Assembly: GCF_047948215.1 (NCBI RefSeq)
Contig: NC_134455.1
Span: 345,984,997 to 346,048,996 of the forward strand
Source of the DNA: Lycorma delicatula
Taxonomy: Eukaryota; Arthropoda; Insecta; Hemiptera; Fulgoridae
Reading direction: 5' to 3'
DNA length: 64,000 nucleotides
Positions within the stretch are counted from its first letter, which is position 1. The number at the start of each line of letters is the position of its first letter. Shown piece after piece: positions 1 to 12,071 of the stretch. The notes beneath the pieces were generated by a model. The model made no database searches. It had not been told where the DNA came from and saw only the letters and a list, made by a program, of their open reading frames with translations. The translations under genes and the position numbers were made by a program.

Positions 1-482
1 ATCATCCCAGTGGAGGCATTCTGGATCACAGAGACCGAAAAAAGTTTGACAAGTACGGTCAAATGTGAAGGTTATGCTCCCTGTGTTCTTTGACCTACAA
101 GTTCCATGCCGTTTGTGTGAAGCAATCTGAAAAAAAATTGCCCAGATTTGTGGCTTTTGTATCACAATAATGAGCCTGCTCACACTTCATTGCCTATTCG
201 TCAATTTTTACCCAAAAATAACACTGTAATGATACCCCAGCACCCATATTTGCCAGACATGGCCCTGTGTGAATTTTTTTAATAACAAAAATAAAGAGAA
301 CCTGAAAGAGCTGTCGTTTTACAAGTAAAGGTGAGATTAAAAGCGAATAGCTGAAAGAGCTAAACACTATTCCAAAGATTGAGTTCCAGAAGTGTTTCAG
401 GGATTGGAAAAAGCGCTGACATAAGTGTATAATATCTAATGGAGACTATTTTGAAGGAGATAACACTAATGTAGACGAATAA
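1..482 (+). pseudogene. mariner transposase remnant (C-terminal half)
   Basis: Reading across broken frames gives a recognisable mariner catalytic region. A PRPKK-like stretch (SQRPKK) followed by QVRSNVKVML-FFD lies near positions 25-105. The segment NEPAHTSLPIRQFLP, equivalent to mariner DNAPAHTS, lies near 168-215. HPYLPDMALCEFF, equivalent to the PYSPDLAPCDFF motif, lies near 242-278. The tail FQKCFRDWKKR...GDYFEGD ends at a TAA at 480-482. The Asp expected in HDNAP is Asn here and the last Asp is Glu, and stops and frame changes interrupt the frame, so it is dead. The N-terminal DNA-binding part is outside the window or lost. Family call is by remembered motif, not by search. Confidence 0.8.
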
Positions 483-1459
483 ACAAAATTCTTTCCAAAA
501 AAACAAAAATACTTTTTGAACATACCTTGTATGTATACTTTACATAGCCTTAAGACTTGTGTACAATATGTAACCGTACAAACTAAATTAAATTTGAATT
601 TTTTTTATTTAATACTATGTAACTTATGGTAGCTATTTCCTAGACCTTTTCTAGGATATCTAAATTAGTTTCTGTATTTGTGATCCTAGGCTTGTTTTTA
701 ATAATATATTCTACAACTTTTAAACTAATACTCTGTTTATTAATTCTTTTACTTTTTCTTCTAATAAAAAGAGACTACAATCTCTTCATCTTGAATAAAG
801 ATAAGAAGAGAAATTTCATCAACACAGATTACAGAAAAGAAAATTCAAGTTCCAGTACAGATTATCACAATTTCATACTTTAGAAACATTATTTTCTTTT
901 TCTAAGAATATTTTCCTTCCTCCTTGTAACAATTTCAACTATATAGTTACATTGTATAGCTATTTAGTATGTAATATAAGGGAAAGTATACAAATAGTTC
1001 AAATTTTACATGACAGGGTTTTTACGGAAGTTTCATGTACCCCTTCAACAAAACACACAATTTTAGCATTGAAAAATTCCAGGATTATTTCCTGTTTTTT
1101 GTTTGATATCTGTTGGCTTGTTTTTTTGCTTGATATCTCCAAACTGGACAGATAAATTTGAATGAAATTTGTAACCATGATTTATATGTATGGGGTAGTA
1201 TTGATGCCATAATTTAGATTACAATTAGTTAAGGGGGTGGGGATATATAATCATCATGGATCTAATATCTCAAACCTTCACTCTAAGAGTAGAATAATTT
1301 TTTACGTAATTCTTTAATTGCATTCCTACATAGTTTAATGTTTCACTTAATTTTCCTTTTAAGTAGTAGTTTCCTCTTACACCCAGTGAAACTGGGAAAA
1401 TTATGCAACTATTTGCTGGTTTTTTAAAAACCAGCACAACGACTTCACACTGTATACAG
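483..1459. other. AT-rich stretch, no gene recognised
   Basis: No supported coding feature. Short open frames here have no recognisable domain and low-complexity hydrophobic composition. Two small perfect hairpins lie side by side: CCCAGT-gaa-ACTGGG at 1382-1396, and arms GCTGGTTTTT / AAAAACCAGC at 1415-1435. Confidence 0.6.
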
Positions 1460-3003
1460 TCAATAGAAGAAGAATTCAATAAAAGACAGTCAAGAGACTA
1501 CTACAAAAATGTGAAAAATCAGCTCCAAAAATACGAACCCCCAACCCTACTAAGAATGAAAATGGTAAACTGGCCCATAACAATACAGATAAAATGGAAA
1601 TCCTAGCTAGATATTTCAACAAACTCCTAAATTGTGAAGAACTGATAGAACTCCAAAACTTCAACACAAACATCCCAATAACAACACCACCAGAAAATAT
1701 CAACCCTTCCACAATACCAAGCACTATGAAAGAGATGAAGTATCCCTACAAAACAGTGGCAGAAGATCAGACTTTTGTAAAGAACTGGAAACACACAGGA
1801 AGACCAGTAAAAATTGCCCTTCATCAACAGCTTGTCAACATCTGGATCTAAGAACTACCAGAACACTGGACAGTAGGAGGAGCTGTCTAGACCAGATCAT
1901 GAGTCTGAAGCTAATAATGGATTACAACAGGAAAAGAAACAGAGACATGGTGATAACATCTGTAGATTTCAAGAAAGCTTATGACTGCATCCACAGAGAT
2001 CCCTACTAAATATTACATGTTAAATACATAACTACTAAATATTACAGTTTTATTACATCCCTACTAAATATTACAGTTTTTCATGTAACACTAAATTCAG
2101 AGACGAGCTATCGAAACCATTTGAGATCAAAACAGGACTGCGCCAAAGCAATGGGCATTCACCGCTACTATTCAACTGTGCTCTAGAAATGGTAATGGGG
2201 GGGGGAGTGGCTCAAAAAATGTCCTCCAAAAGTAATAATAGATCGAAAAATCAGATCCAAAAATCAAAAGTCTTGGTTTCACCGACAACTTGGCACTGCT
2301 AGCAAATGACATCAACAAAGCTAAATCACAGATATTAGAACTACAAAACAGTGCAAATAAAATTGGCCTCAAAATATCAGAGAGAAAAATAATAAAAAAC
2401 AACCTAAATGAAAAAAACCTCAATCCAATTAAGAAGAAACAAACTAGCTAAAGCTAAAAAATTAACCTGGAACACTTACAATAAAAAATGCCTATCAATA
2501 AATGCAAAAATAAGACACTACAACACAGTTATAAAACCAGAAGCCACTTATGCAGCAGAAAAAATATTCCACCTGAACGAACAATCAAAGACAGACAGAC
2601 TCCAGAAATTAAAAAGAAGAATTGAGAAAACCCTCAATAAAAAGTACCAGAAAGACGGGCAGTGGTGGATTGTGCCTGAAAAAGTCATGAACAAAGAGTT
2701 AGAACCCATCACTGATATCATGCGTAAGAGGAGACTAGAATTCCTTGGACATATCATGAGAATGCAGATATGGATCAGAGGAAATAAGAGAGGAACTGAA
2801 GGAAATCGCCTTAGACCAAAAGATACCACAGATAAAAACACTTGCTTTACACTTACAACACTCACAACATTTTCAACTCTAGAAAGGGCACAAAGATCAG
2901 AAAGTATGAAAAGTACTGGGAAATGTCCAAGGCCCAAAGATTCTCATCAAAGAGACTTGGATAATGGACTGACTAAAGTGATCCTATGCGGTCATATAAG
3001 ATA
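1460..3003 (+). pseudogene. RTE-like LINE endonuclease-reverse transcriptase remnant
   Basis: Fragments in several frames match the reverse transcriptase of the endonuclease-RT LINEs common in insect genomes. There is a linker ending in ILARYFNKLLNCEEL (about 1597-1645). RT fingers/palm follow with RSCLDQIMSLKLIMDYNRKR then SVDFKKAYDCIHR (about 1880-1995), then GLRQSNGHSPLLFNCALE (about 2135-2190). The thumb/connection region is the last open frame (2408-3001), holding RRLEFLGHIMRMQ near 2731. There are many stops, frame shifts and an internal AT-rich duplication near 1999-2075. The YADD box is not recognisable. The clade assignment (RTE/CR1-like) is inferred from motifs. It lies directly before an AT microsatellite. 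Confidence 0.7.
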
Positions 3004-3005
3004 AT

Positions 3006-3059
<54 letters not shown>
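3004..3059. repeat. (AT)n microsatellite
   Basis: A run of TA/AT dinucleotides with one C interruption, directly after the RTE-like remnant. Confidence 0.95.
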
Positions 3060-3061
<2 letters not shown>

Positions 3062-4439
3062 TGTTCCATGAAGAAATGGAGAAACTTTCAGGTCATGTTC
3101 TGCTGGTGAAAAAATTTAACAAATTCACATATAAACATAAGTCTCGAAATGCTTTATTTTCGAGTTACAACTAGTGAAAGATTTTGCCTGGATTTCGGCT
3201 TTTATAACAAAAGAAGCCCTACTGTAATTTTTGGGACCTAAACTAAGGAGTAAAGTTGATAGTTTCTTATGTAATTTGAGCTACAAAATATGATAAAACA
3301 TGTTAGAGAACTGTAACTCCAGTAGTTTTTTTAAGATACCCGAAGTAAAACACAAAATTCAGTATTAAAAAACAAATTTTTTTTAGGTTTGTAGTACAAT
3401 AGCTTTGTTAAATGACTAATAAACACAGAAGATTTAGTAATAAAAGTTGTAGAGAATTGAATTCTGAGAAAATTAATGTAAATAAGCCAATAAAAATTAA
3501 GTAAATAGAAACTTTTAAAAATTGGTTTTTATAGAAGAAAAACAGATGAAAAATGGACAGAAAATTGTACTATTCTTCTGTAGCTAATAAACATTTCTTT
3601 TTTTAAAAGAAATACAAAATTTATAAAACAATATTTTAGTTAATTTAACAACTGTTGCTAATGGTTTTCATCTTAAAAAGTTAGTTCTAATCTCAGCACC
3701 TTCATGTTTTACCATACTTTTCAATAAATAATAATAAAATTCTTGAAATTTGTGGTAGGTATTGCATATATGTTTCATGATGGACATAAGCAATATCAGA
3801 GGAAAAGTCTTTTCCTAACCTCTTACTGTAATAGTTAATAAATTACAACAGCATGGAGAACTTGGACATTATGGCGTAACTAGAAGTGAAGCTAAAAAAA
3901 GACACAAAGAAAAGAGAAACAATGCTTTATTTATCATTTGAAAAAAATCAGTAAAGGATATAAATAAACAAACAACCATAAGACAACTTTTAGAAAACTG
4001 TAAAGAAATCACTGTTTCTGTTAAATTACTCTACTTTACTGGCTGCCAGAACTATTTATAAAATAAAATAACTGAAGAGAGCTTCTGTAGTAGAATACTT
4101 TCAAGTTTTTATTTCAATAATCAATTAAAAAAAGGAAAATGACAAAAATTAGATTACTAACGACTTCAGTAAAAGAGGTAATGAATTAAGTCAAAAGATG
4201 GAAAAGTACAATGGACCAGCACTCTACTGGTAGGGTGACAATCTTTCAAATAATCTCATATCCGAAGAAGTGAACTGGTTTTATCACTATTTGGAAATTT
4301 AAAAAAATTTAGCTAAATATGTTGAAACTATTTATTAAATATATTTTTTTATTATCATTTCTAAATAATGATAAAACCAATTCACTTTTTAGGTTATGAG
4401 GTCATTTGAAAAATTTTCAGCCTGACAAAGAAAAAAACA
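3060..4439. other. AT-rich non-coding stretch, probable old repeat
   Basis: No reading frame with a recognisable product. The first 180 bases after the microsatellite look like a dispersed repeat rather than unique DNA, but I cannot name a family from the sequence alone. Confidence 0.4.
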
Positions 4440-4995
4440 ACTTTAGGAATGAATTTTTCTACTATGTCATTGCAATTTGGTACAAAAATTTTCCAAATTT
4501 TTAATGTCCTCAATATAATGTAATTTGTTCAACTCTGTAAAGTAAGTGATTGTCTCAGCTTTGACCTCTTCATTTGAAGTGAATCTTCATCCAGTGAGAC
4601 ATTTCTTCAGGTTTGGGGAGAAGTAATCACTGGAGGAAAAATCATGCAAATACAAGTGAAAGCACTTGGAATGGTAGATCATAGAGTTTTGTGTTACTGA
4701 GGCAAGTGTGCAGGTTCATTATTATACTGAAAGAGCACTTTCTTTTGGCCACATGTGATGATATTATTTAGCCTGAATAGCACCCTTCGTAGGTCCTGTA
4801 GTGATGTATAATACCTACTCCCCAGTGATGGTCCTCCCTTTTTCCAAGCCATTCATGAGCACTACAGTACAGCCATGCCTTTTACTGCAAGTGGAACTTT
4901 TTCTACTTTCTTTCGCGTACTTTCACCAGATCCACTCACCGTTTGATGTCTAGCATGAAATCCATGTTTCATCTTCTGTTATTTAATGTTGAAAA
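4440..4995 (-). pseudogene. second mariner transposase remnant
   Basis: Read on the minus strand from about 4995 downwards: a stretch GSGESTRKKVEKVPLAVKGM, equivalent to the PGE-KKAKTV-SAGKVM region before the first catalytic motif; KGAIQAK...KKVLFQYNNEPAHLPQ (about 4780-4690), equivalent to KKVLFHHDNAPAHTS; and then a degenerate SDYFLFP-LKKWL-GKRF-like stretch near 4620-4560. The catalytic Asp of the DNAP motif is Asn. Frames are broken by stops and indels. It differs from the relic at 1-482 in orientation and motif wording, so it is a separate insertion. Confidence 0.65.
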
Positions 4996-6084
4996 AACTC
5001 AGCAGAATCGTGATTAAATAAATACCCTTGAGAAGTGTTCAGTCATGTTGTATCTTTGATCAACTGTTAACAAATGCAACACCCATCAAGCGGAAAGCTT
5101 TTTCATACCTTTCATATCTGCATGTTGTAAAATGTAATGAACATGATCTATCAAGATGTTTATGATGGACCATTTTATGTTTGCGTTTATCAAAATTTTC
5201 CAATTTCTTTATATTTGTGCTTATTCTACTTAGACATTTACTCTTTGAGTTTTGGTACACCATGTGAAATATTCATTTCTTAGAAATTAAATTGGTTCAT
5301 TTTCAATACCAGTAATTAGTAATTTTTATATTCACAGTTTTTTAGATCATAAGAAAATTGTTTTTGAGTAGCTATTTTGCTCTTTATATTTATTAATATT
5401 GTTTTTCTTTTATTTCTTCTTTCCCATTTAAATTTACTCATTACAATCAGATCCACTATGTCTATAAAAATAATATAGTGAAATATCCTTATTTGCGCTT
5501 CCCACATTCACAATTTTTTTATTTGTACTGCAAATTTTACAATGTCTTTTCTATATTTACGGTTAAAATTTTCCGTATTTGTGTACATTACATTATGTAG
5601 TAATATTAAAAAATAAAAATATTAACGCACATTTAAAAAATAATAAATTACAGTATGAATGTACACTGTGATAGTGTACATACTGCACAGTACAGTACTG
5701 TATTTGTTTTTAAGGATAAAGTAGAGAAATTACTCCTCTGTATTTGCTTTTCAATGATGGACAGGTTATGAGTTACCAGCATAAATAAACAAATTTTCAG
5801 CATTGCACATGTAGAGTTTCAGATTACAGCAGTTCAGTATGTACTGTAAAGTAATTCAGTTGAGCAGTAGTATTGATCGTGTAACAGTTATTACTGTGTG
5901 CGTGTTGTAAATAAATAGGAAGTGTTTTTACTCAATGCAGTAGCATTGATCTTTCCGAGTGTGATTGTTGGTCTATTTTACTGTATGTAAAGAATAGTAG
6001 GCCTACTTTGTATTTTTGAGTGGTTTTTGTCTTTGAACTTGAATAAAATTTATTTTTTATAGTGTATAGGAATTGAGTTACTGT
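4996..6084. other. AT-rich stretch, no gene recognised
   Basis: No coding feature recognised. A hairpin with arms GTACACT/AGTGTAC (5661-5679) is followed by the palindromic CAGTACAGTACTG. Such CAGTA-rich palindromes occur near the ends of pogo/Tigger-type transposons, so this could be the 5' non-coding part of the relic that follows. That is only a suggestion. Confidence 0.4.
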
Positions 6085-6720
6085 AAATATGTCAGAAGAA
6101 TATTTAAAATTATTTTAGATGCGACGGATTCCAATTCTAAGCTGAATATTACAACATATTGGAAGAAATCTAGTATTGCTGATTGCATTATATGCATCAA
6201 GTCTTCATCAGATGATCTGAAATAGTCAACTCTGGTGTCTTCCTGGAAGAAGCTGTTTCAAACAGATACACTGGAAGGTACTGGTGACATCGAGACCCCT
6301 AGGAAATATCGTCGAAAGTGTGAAAGCAATAGTTCATTCAGTAGGGAAAAATGGGTTCAATGAAGTAGATGGCACAGATATTGAAAATCTCATAAACACA
6401 TGAGAAGAACTTAATGAACAAGATCTGGAAGATTTAATGGCGAAGGTAGAGTATGAAGGTGAAGATGTAGAAGATACGATCCCTGGAAACAGTTAAGTGT
6501 CAAAATGCTTACAAAAGGCAATTAACTATCCCATGATTACCCAGTTTTTCATAGCTGCTGATCAATCTTTGAATAGAAGCTTAATCTTTAAACGGAAAAT
6601 TAAAGATGCCATGTAAGAATACACAGAACTTCACACGGGTTTAAAAACAAAGAGTGAGACAAAGAAAAATTGCAAATTTTTTTAAATGCAATCACAAAAT
6701 ATAGGTTACTTTTGTAAATT
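6085..6720 (+). pseudogene. pogo/Tigger-like transposase C-terminal remnant
   Basis: Across frames the text reads ILDATDSNSKLNITTYWKKS, then a WKKLFQTD segment, then an acidic tail DGTDIENLINT...EELNEQDLEDLMAK, and a final KIKDAM-EYTELHTGLK. This order (palm end, W-K-L-P-like segment, EEL-acidic region, basic KxAIxxY tail) is that of Tigger/jerky-type DDE transposases. Several stops break it. The DDE core upstream is not recognisable. LA1 has landed directly after it, at the poly(T) starting 6734. Confidence 0.6.
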
Positions 6721-7203
6721 ACGGTAATTTTAGTTTTTTTTTTTTTTTTTTTTTTTTTTTAAGGGCGAAAAACGGTTGAACTTTATCATCGCCCAGAAAA
6801 TAAATAAATAGATAAATAAATAAAAATAATTATAAAAATAATTTAAGGTTTTTAGATAAAATTAAAACTTAAAACTACTATCACAGAAACAAAATCCGGA
6901 GTGGGTGTAAAAGGCCCATTCTCGGATAACAAAAACACTAATATGTAACTTAAAACTGTTAAAAACTATCACATTAAAAATAAATAAAACTTAAAACTAT
7001 GTTAAAAACTATCACATTAAAAATAAATAAAACTTAAAACTAAAAAAGGAGATAAAACTTAAAACTAATATCACAAAAATCTTATAACTAATATCACAGA
7101 CGAATTTAAAAAACAAACAAAAAAAAATCCGATAGGGAGTGTAAAAGGCTCCCTACTCGGATAACAAAAACAATACATACAATTACGAAAGAATACATAC
7201 TTA

Positions 7204-10200
7204 TTAAATTTTTTGCATTAACCCTATACTACGTAAAAATATAAACATGCGGTTTAAAACCTCCTTATCGTCACGCAAGATACCACGGATGTTACTAGGT
7301 AGTTTAAATTTACGACGCAATGCCGCATAACATATGCAGTCCACGAGTATGTGGCGCACAGTCACGCGGCAATTGCATCTTGCGCATAGAGGTGGTTGTC
7401 CTCTTGTAAACAGGTACTCGTGTGTGACTCTCGTGTGTCCTATCCGCAATCGACAGAGATCTACTTCCTCACGCCGGGGTTTTCTGTATGAGGAGTTCCA
7501 TGGTAACACAGAATCTTTAATCTGACGGAGTTTATTATCAACGGTAGCTGTCCAATCACCTTGCCACCTTGTTCTTAATAATTGTTTTACATAGTTAATG
7601 AAATCAGAAGTAGCAACTCGGGTGGTGAAAGGAGGCTGGTTACATGCTTCTTTGGCAGCGGAATCTGCATGTTCATTACCTGGAATCCCTACGTGGCTAG
7701 GGACCCAGCAAAAACTTAATTCTGTGTTGCGATTATTCAACTCAGCGATTGCGTTGTAAATTTCAATGACGATAGGATGTTTGGAGTAAACGTTTTTTAA
7801 GGCTTGGAGAGCACTACACGAGTCACTGCAAATAAGAATTTTTCTATATTTAGGGTTAATGATGTTTAGAGCCTTATTTATAGCGTATAGTTCAGCGGTA
7901 AACACACTCGTAATACCGGTTAGACCAAACATATAAGTTCTCTCATTAACAACAAATGCACACCCAACCGTATCGTTTTGTTTCGATCCATCAGTGTATA
8001 CAACCGCGTCTGGTTTCATCTTGGAGAGAACACACTGAAACATTTACTGAAAGACAATAGATGGTGTTGATTGTTTATTGTATGTGGTCAGGTCAAAATT
8101 AAAATTTATAAGGCTTATTCTCCACGGAGGATATGAGCAAGGATATATAGGAAAGAATGACGGTTTGTCAATATTTATATGTTGCAGCAGACGCCAGGTA
8201 CGGATACCTACCGGTGCAGTACAACGTGGATGGTCCTCATACTTTCCTAGATTAGGATTTCTAAAGACTAACTCAAGAGCCGGGTGATTTGGTTGTCCTC
8301 TGAGACGAGTAAAATACGATAATAAAAGCTGGTCTCGTCTATCCCAAAGTGATGGTTCACCACAGTCTACCAGTAAGCTTGCGACAGGACTACATCTAAA
8401 CGCGCCTGTGGCAAGCCGAAGGAAAGCATGATGTACACTATCCAGCATTTTAAGCGCGGTTTGACGAGCTGATGAGTAGGCCACACAACCGTAATCTAAA
8501 CGCGAGCGAACAAAGGAATAGTAAAAACGTATCATACATGATCTATCGGCTCCCCAGTTGGTGTTAGTAAGGACTCGCATCATATCTAGAATTTCGGAAT
8601 ATTTTGTTTTCAATTCTTTTAAATGTTTGACCCAAGTAAGACGGCTATCAAAAATTAAACCTAAAAACTTAACGTAAGTAGAGATAGTAATAGTCTCACC
8701 GTTCAGAAAAATTTGCGGAATAGAAGGGTTTCGTAGCCGAGAAAAAACTACACATTTTGTTTTTTCGGATGAAAATGTGAAACCAGTAATCCTGGACCAA
8801 GCTTCATGGTGAGATATAGTGTTCTGCAGTAGTCTCTATGCTGTAGGTGCCGAACGGTTAGCAATGTAGATAGCAAAGTCGTCAGCAAATAGAGAACATG
8901 AGACAGAAGCCTGAACACATTTGGTAATATCATTTATGGCTACAGAAAATAAGGTGGCACTTAATACACTACCTTGGGGCACTCCATTCTCCAAGATGAC
9001 ACTATCTGAGAGCGAATCATCCACACGAACACGAGCCGTTCGGTGATTTAAGAATCCCCGGATAAAAGCAAGCATATTGCCCTTGATTCCCCATTTTTTG
9101 AGAGTGTTAAGAATACCGCGTCGCCAGGCTGTGTCATACGCCTTTTTTATATCGAAGAAGATAGCGACGAGGTGTTGCCGATTTAGGAAACCGTTTTGTA
9201 TGGCTGTTTCCAGTGACACTAAATGGTCAATAGAAGGTCGTCCTTGTCGAAAACCACACTGTTCTGGAGATAGAAAGCCATGTTTTTCCAAGTACCATGT
9301 AAGTCTGTGGTTTACCATTCTCTCCATTATTTTACACAAAACGCTTGTTAATGAAATAGGGCGATAGCTTGAGGGGTTCGTCTGGTCTTTACCAGGTTTT
9401 GGTACTGGTATAATAAATGCTTCTGACCAGCCGGGTGGGAAGATTTGTTCGGAGAATAAACCGTTGAAAATATTCAAAAGTTGTTGTAGTGCCGAATTAG
9501 GAAGGTGTGAAAGCATGGAAAGGCGAATGTTGTCCGGTCCAGGGGAAGTGTCCCGTGAATTTTTAAGTGCATGTAACAATTCTTTAAATACGAATGGAGT
9601 GTTTAATTCACCAACCGAATCACCAATGTTTAACGACAACACCACCATTTGTATCTTGTACCGTTGAAAATCGTTATTATATGATGAGGTGAGAGACACC
9701 GAGCGGAAAGATTTTGCTAGACTATTTGCCACTTCCGAGGATGATGAAAGGAGTTCTCCTTCATCAATAAGACCAAGAATAGATTGTTTCGGTGATCCGA
9801 AGATTGCACGAATTTTCTTCCATACAGTAGACGTGGAAGTAGTGCGTGAGATAGTACTCACGTATTTCGTCCATGAATTCCTCTTAGCGTCCAAGAATAC
9901 TCGACGGCACACCGCTCTAGCCCTGCGGTATAAATTTAGATGTTCTGTTGTGGGCCTACGATTAAATTTACGTAGTGCCTGCCGTCGATTCCTAATAGCA
10001 TTTTTGCATTCATCGTTCCACCATGGAACGAAAGGACGTCTAGGATTACCCGATGTTTGTGGGATATATCTGTTGGCATTCTTAAGTATCATGGACGTAA
10101 AAGAAGAATATTGGTCGAGGATGTTCGCTCCATCGTCATACTGAGATTGGAATGCTTTACAGTATCCGTTCCAATCTGCCTTTTCAACAATCCATCTCCG

Positions 10201-10872
10201 TGGCATTCTTTTAATCTCGCAGTCTACACCGAAACTAATAATAATTGGTCTATGATCACTGCCGTGATAGTCATCACAAATCGACCAATTAAAATGAGGG
10301 AGTACATTCGGTGAGCATATGGAAAGATCAAGGTTAGATACAGCACCAGTTGATAAGGACATAAATGTGTGTGATCCATTATTCAGTAGGCAAAGGTCAA
10401 AATCTTGTCTCAATCTGTTTATCATATTTCCTCGAGTGGAGCAGAAGGTTGAGCCCCAGGAAATATGATGGGCATTGAAGTCTCCTACTATTAACGATGG
10501 AGATGGTATTTGTGTAAGGAGATTTGAGACATCTAAAGCACTGAACACAGTGTTCGGTGAGAGATACAGATTACAGATATGCAATTTGAAGGGAATAGTG
10601 ACCTTTACTGCAATAGCAGGAACGACAGTGGTTAGTTGAATTCTTGTAGCTGACACCCCATTCTTCATGAAAATCGCTACTCCACCACTCTCCCTACTGT
10701 CTACTAGGCAGTCGTATCTCTCGCAGAAGTATCCTCTAAGTGTAATTCGGTCATGTTGTAGAAGGTGAGTTTCCTGGAAACACATGATTAGTGGATCATG
10801 TGTGTGCGCCAGTACTCTAATATCTTCAATGCGGGACCGAATACCTCTAACATTCCACTGAATAATGTTCAT
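7204..10872 (-). pseudogene. LA1 ORF2: endonuclease-RT-RNase H, two nonsense mutations
   Basis: Polyprotein of LINE-A for target-primed reverse transcription, read leftward from the ATG at 10870-10872 (MNIIQWNVRG). An N-terminal APE-type endonuclease carries QETHL, GDFNAHH and SDHRP. The RT has FFDIKKAYD and the catalytic FADD. RNase H has TDGS, AELYAI, SDS and NEHAD. The C-terminus has a C-X2-C-X7-H-X4-C knuckle. Two in-frame stops break it: TAG at 8836-8838, just after the RT core, where intact copies have GAG; and TAA at 8041-8043, before RNase H, where intact copies have CAG. The rest of the frame is open, so the lesions are recent point changes. Initiation from upstream non-ATG codons is possible but not needed. 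Confidence 0.93.
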
Positions 10873-10920
10873 AAGTGTAAAAAACAAATAAAAGAATAAA
10901 TTTCGGAAACTATATAAAAA

Positions 10921-11840
10921 TTAGTTGTACGTGATTCGGTTTTTCTTTTTTGAATTTTTTATTTTAAAGAACTCCGATGCCCTAGGGTCGGGTGGTTCTT
11001 CAACCATATCCTCCAGTATATGAGGTGATGGTGGAGGAGATTTATTTGAATGGGATGCTGTAGTTGACATCCCAGAAGAGATAGTTATGTGGGTTCCCTT
11101 TATGGGGAGCTTATTAGGTGGCTTACTGCCAGCTGTGATAGTCGCTATTCGTGGCGGTACGACTTTGGGAATAGGAACTTTCGTATGTATCATACTGTTT
11201 GATTCACTAGCTGCGACGGAGGACTTTTTATTCATTTTTGTCAGCTCTGAGATAGTGGCTGTAAGTGAAGCTACTTGATCAGATAGCATCTGAACAAGTT
11301 TTTTAAGCTCATTGCAGGATCCGCACTGCTGATTATTAGCATTTGTAGGAATTTGTTTAGTTGTAGCGGTGGCAAAAGATACGTCTGGTTTAACCAGGTT
11401 CCGTGAGTTGTTTATCTTTTTATATTCTCTACGTGCAGCCGGAAAAGATAGTTTTTGCTCCGTACAGATTTTGAGAATTGCCTTTTCTTCTTTAAAAGTT
11501 GGGCAATCTCGGGAGCGGGCTGTATGTGGACCACTGCAGTTTGCACATTTTTCACTTTCTTTGCAGTTAGTGTCGTTGTGACCTTCTTTACCACATCGAG
11601 CACAAATCTCAGTTTTCGTGCAAGATGTTGTAGTATGACCAAAACCTTGGCATCTGAAACATCGCCGTGGGTTGGGTATGAATGGTCGTACCCGAACCGA
11701 GAGGTAACCTACTTTAATCTTTTCTGGTGGAACAGGGAGATTGAATGTTAATATAAGAGACGGTGTCGGTTCTTCTGTTCCGTTCTGCCGTCTCATTATA
11801 CGTTTCACCTCAACAACATCTTGGTGGCAAAGCTCATCGA
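10921..11840 (-). pseudogene. LA1 ORF1, 3' part (zinc knuckles and tail)
   Basis: C-terminal part of the LINE-A gag-like protein, cut at the codons for DEL by the LA2 insertion. It holds the end of the RRM-like region, three zinc knuckles (C-X2-C-X4-H-X4-C twice, then C-X2-C-X3-H-X6-C), a short leucine-rich coiled coil and a Ser/Pro-rich tail ending KKKNRITYN. It continues in sequence with the N-terminal part at 17817-18414. It matches LA5 ORF1, which is uninterrupted, apart from one visible change (Gly versus Ser in the second knuckle). Confidence 0.93.
11831..11840. repeat. target-site duplication of LA2 (left); right copy 17817-17825
   Basis: AGCTCATCGA before LA2 and GCTCATCGA directly after its poly(A). 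Removing LA2 and one copy restores the LA1 ORF1 frame across the site, as seen uninterrupted in LA5. Confidence 0.93.
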
Positions 11841-12071
11841 CGTCCCCACGGGCCTAGCCTCCGCAGCTTTTCTTCCCACTATACAATGAGCTGCGGAACA
11901 CTTTACATTTTACACATATACTACACCAAGAACACTACATAAATTACAACATACACACATACACAATTACACAACAACAACCTACACTGATATTTCTTAC
12001 ATTTACACTCGGTGGTGTTGCGACATCTTACGAAACGCAACCGTAACCCAAGGTGGGAACAAATCGTGCCG

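Noticed and set aside
680..1155. Two 67-residue open frames in the AT-rich left part
   Set aside because: Hydrophobic low-complexity or unpatterned translation, no homology I recognise, and no supporting context.
7334..7525. Open frame antisense to LINE-A ORF2 (63 residues, repeated at 16970, 20891, 27191, 46550, 56597)
   Set aside because: It recurs only because each LINE-A copy has the RNase H-CCHC coding sequence on the other strand; no domain and no separate signal of its own.
9689..10144. 151-residue open frame opposite LINE-A ORF2 (also 14351, 23246, 41332, 52652)
   Set aside because: Shadow of the endonuclease-RT linker. Its conservation follows from that of ORF2.
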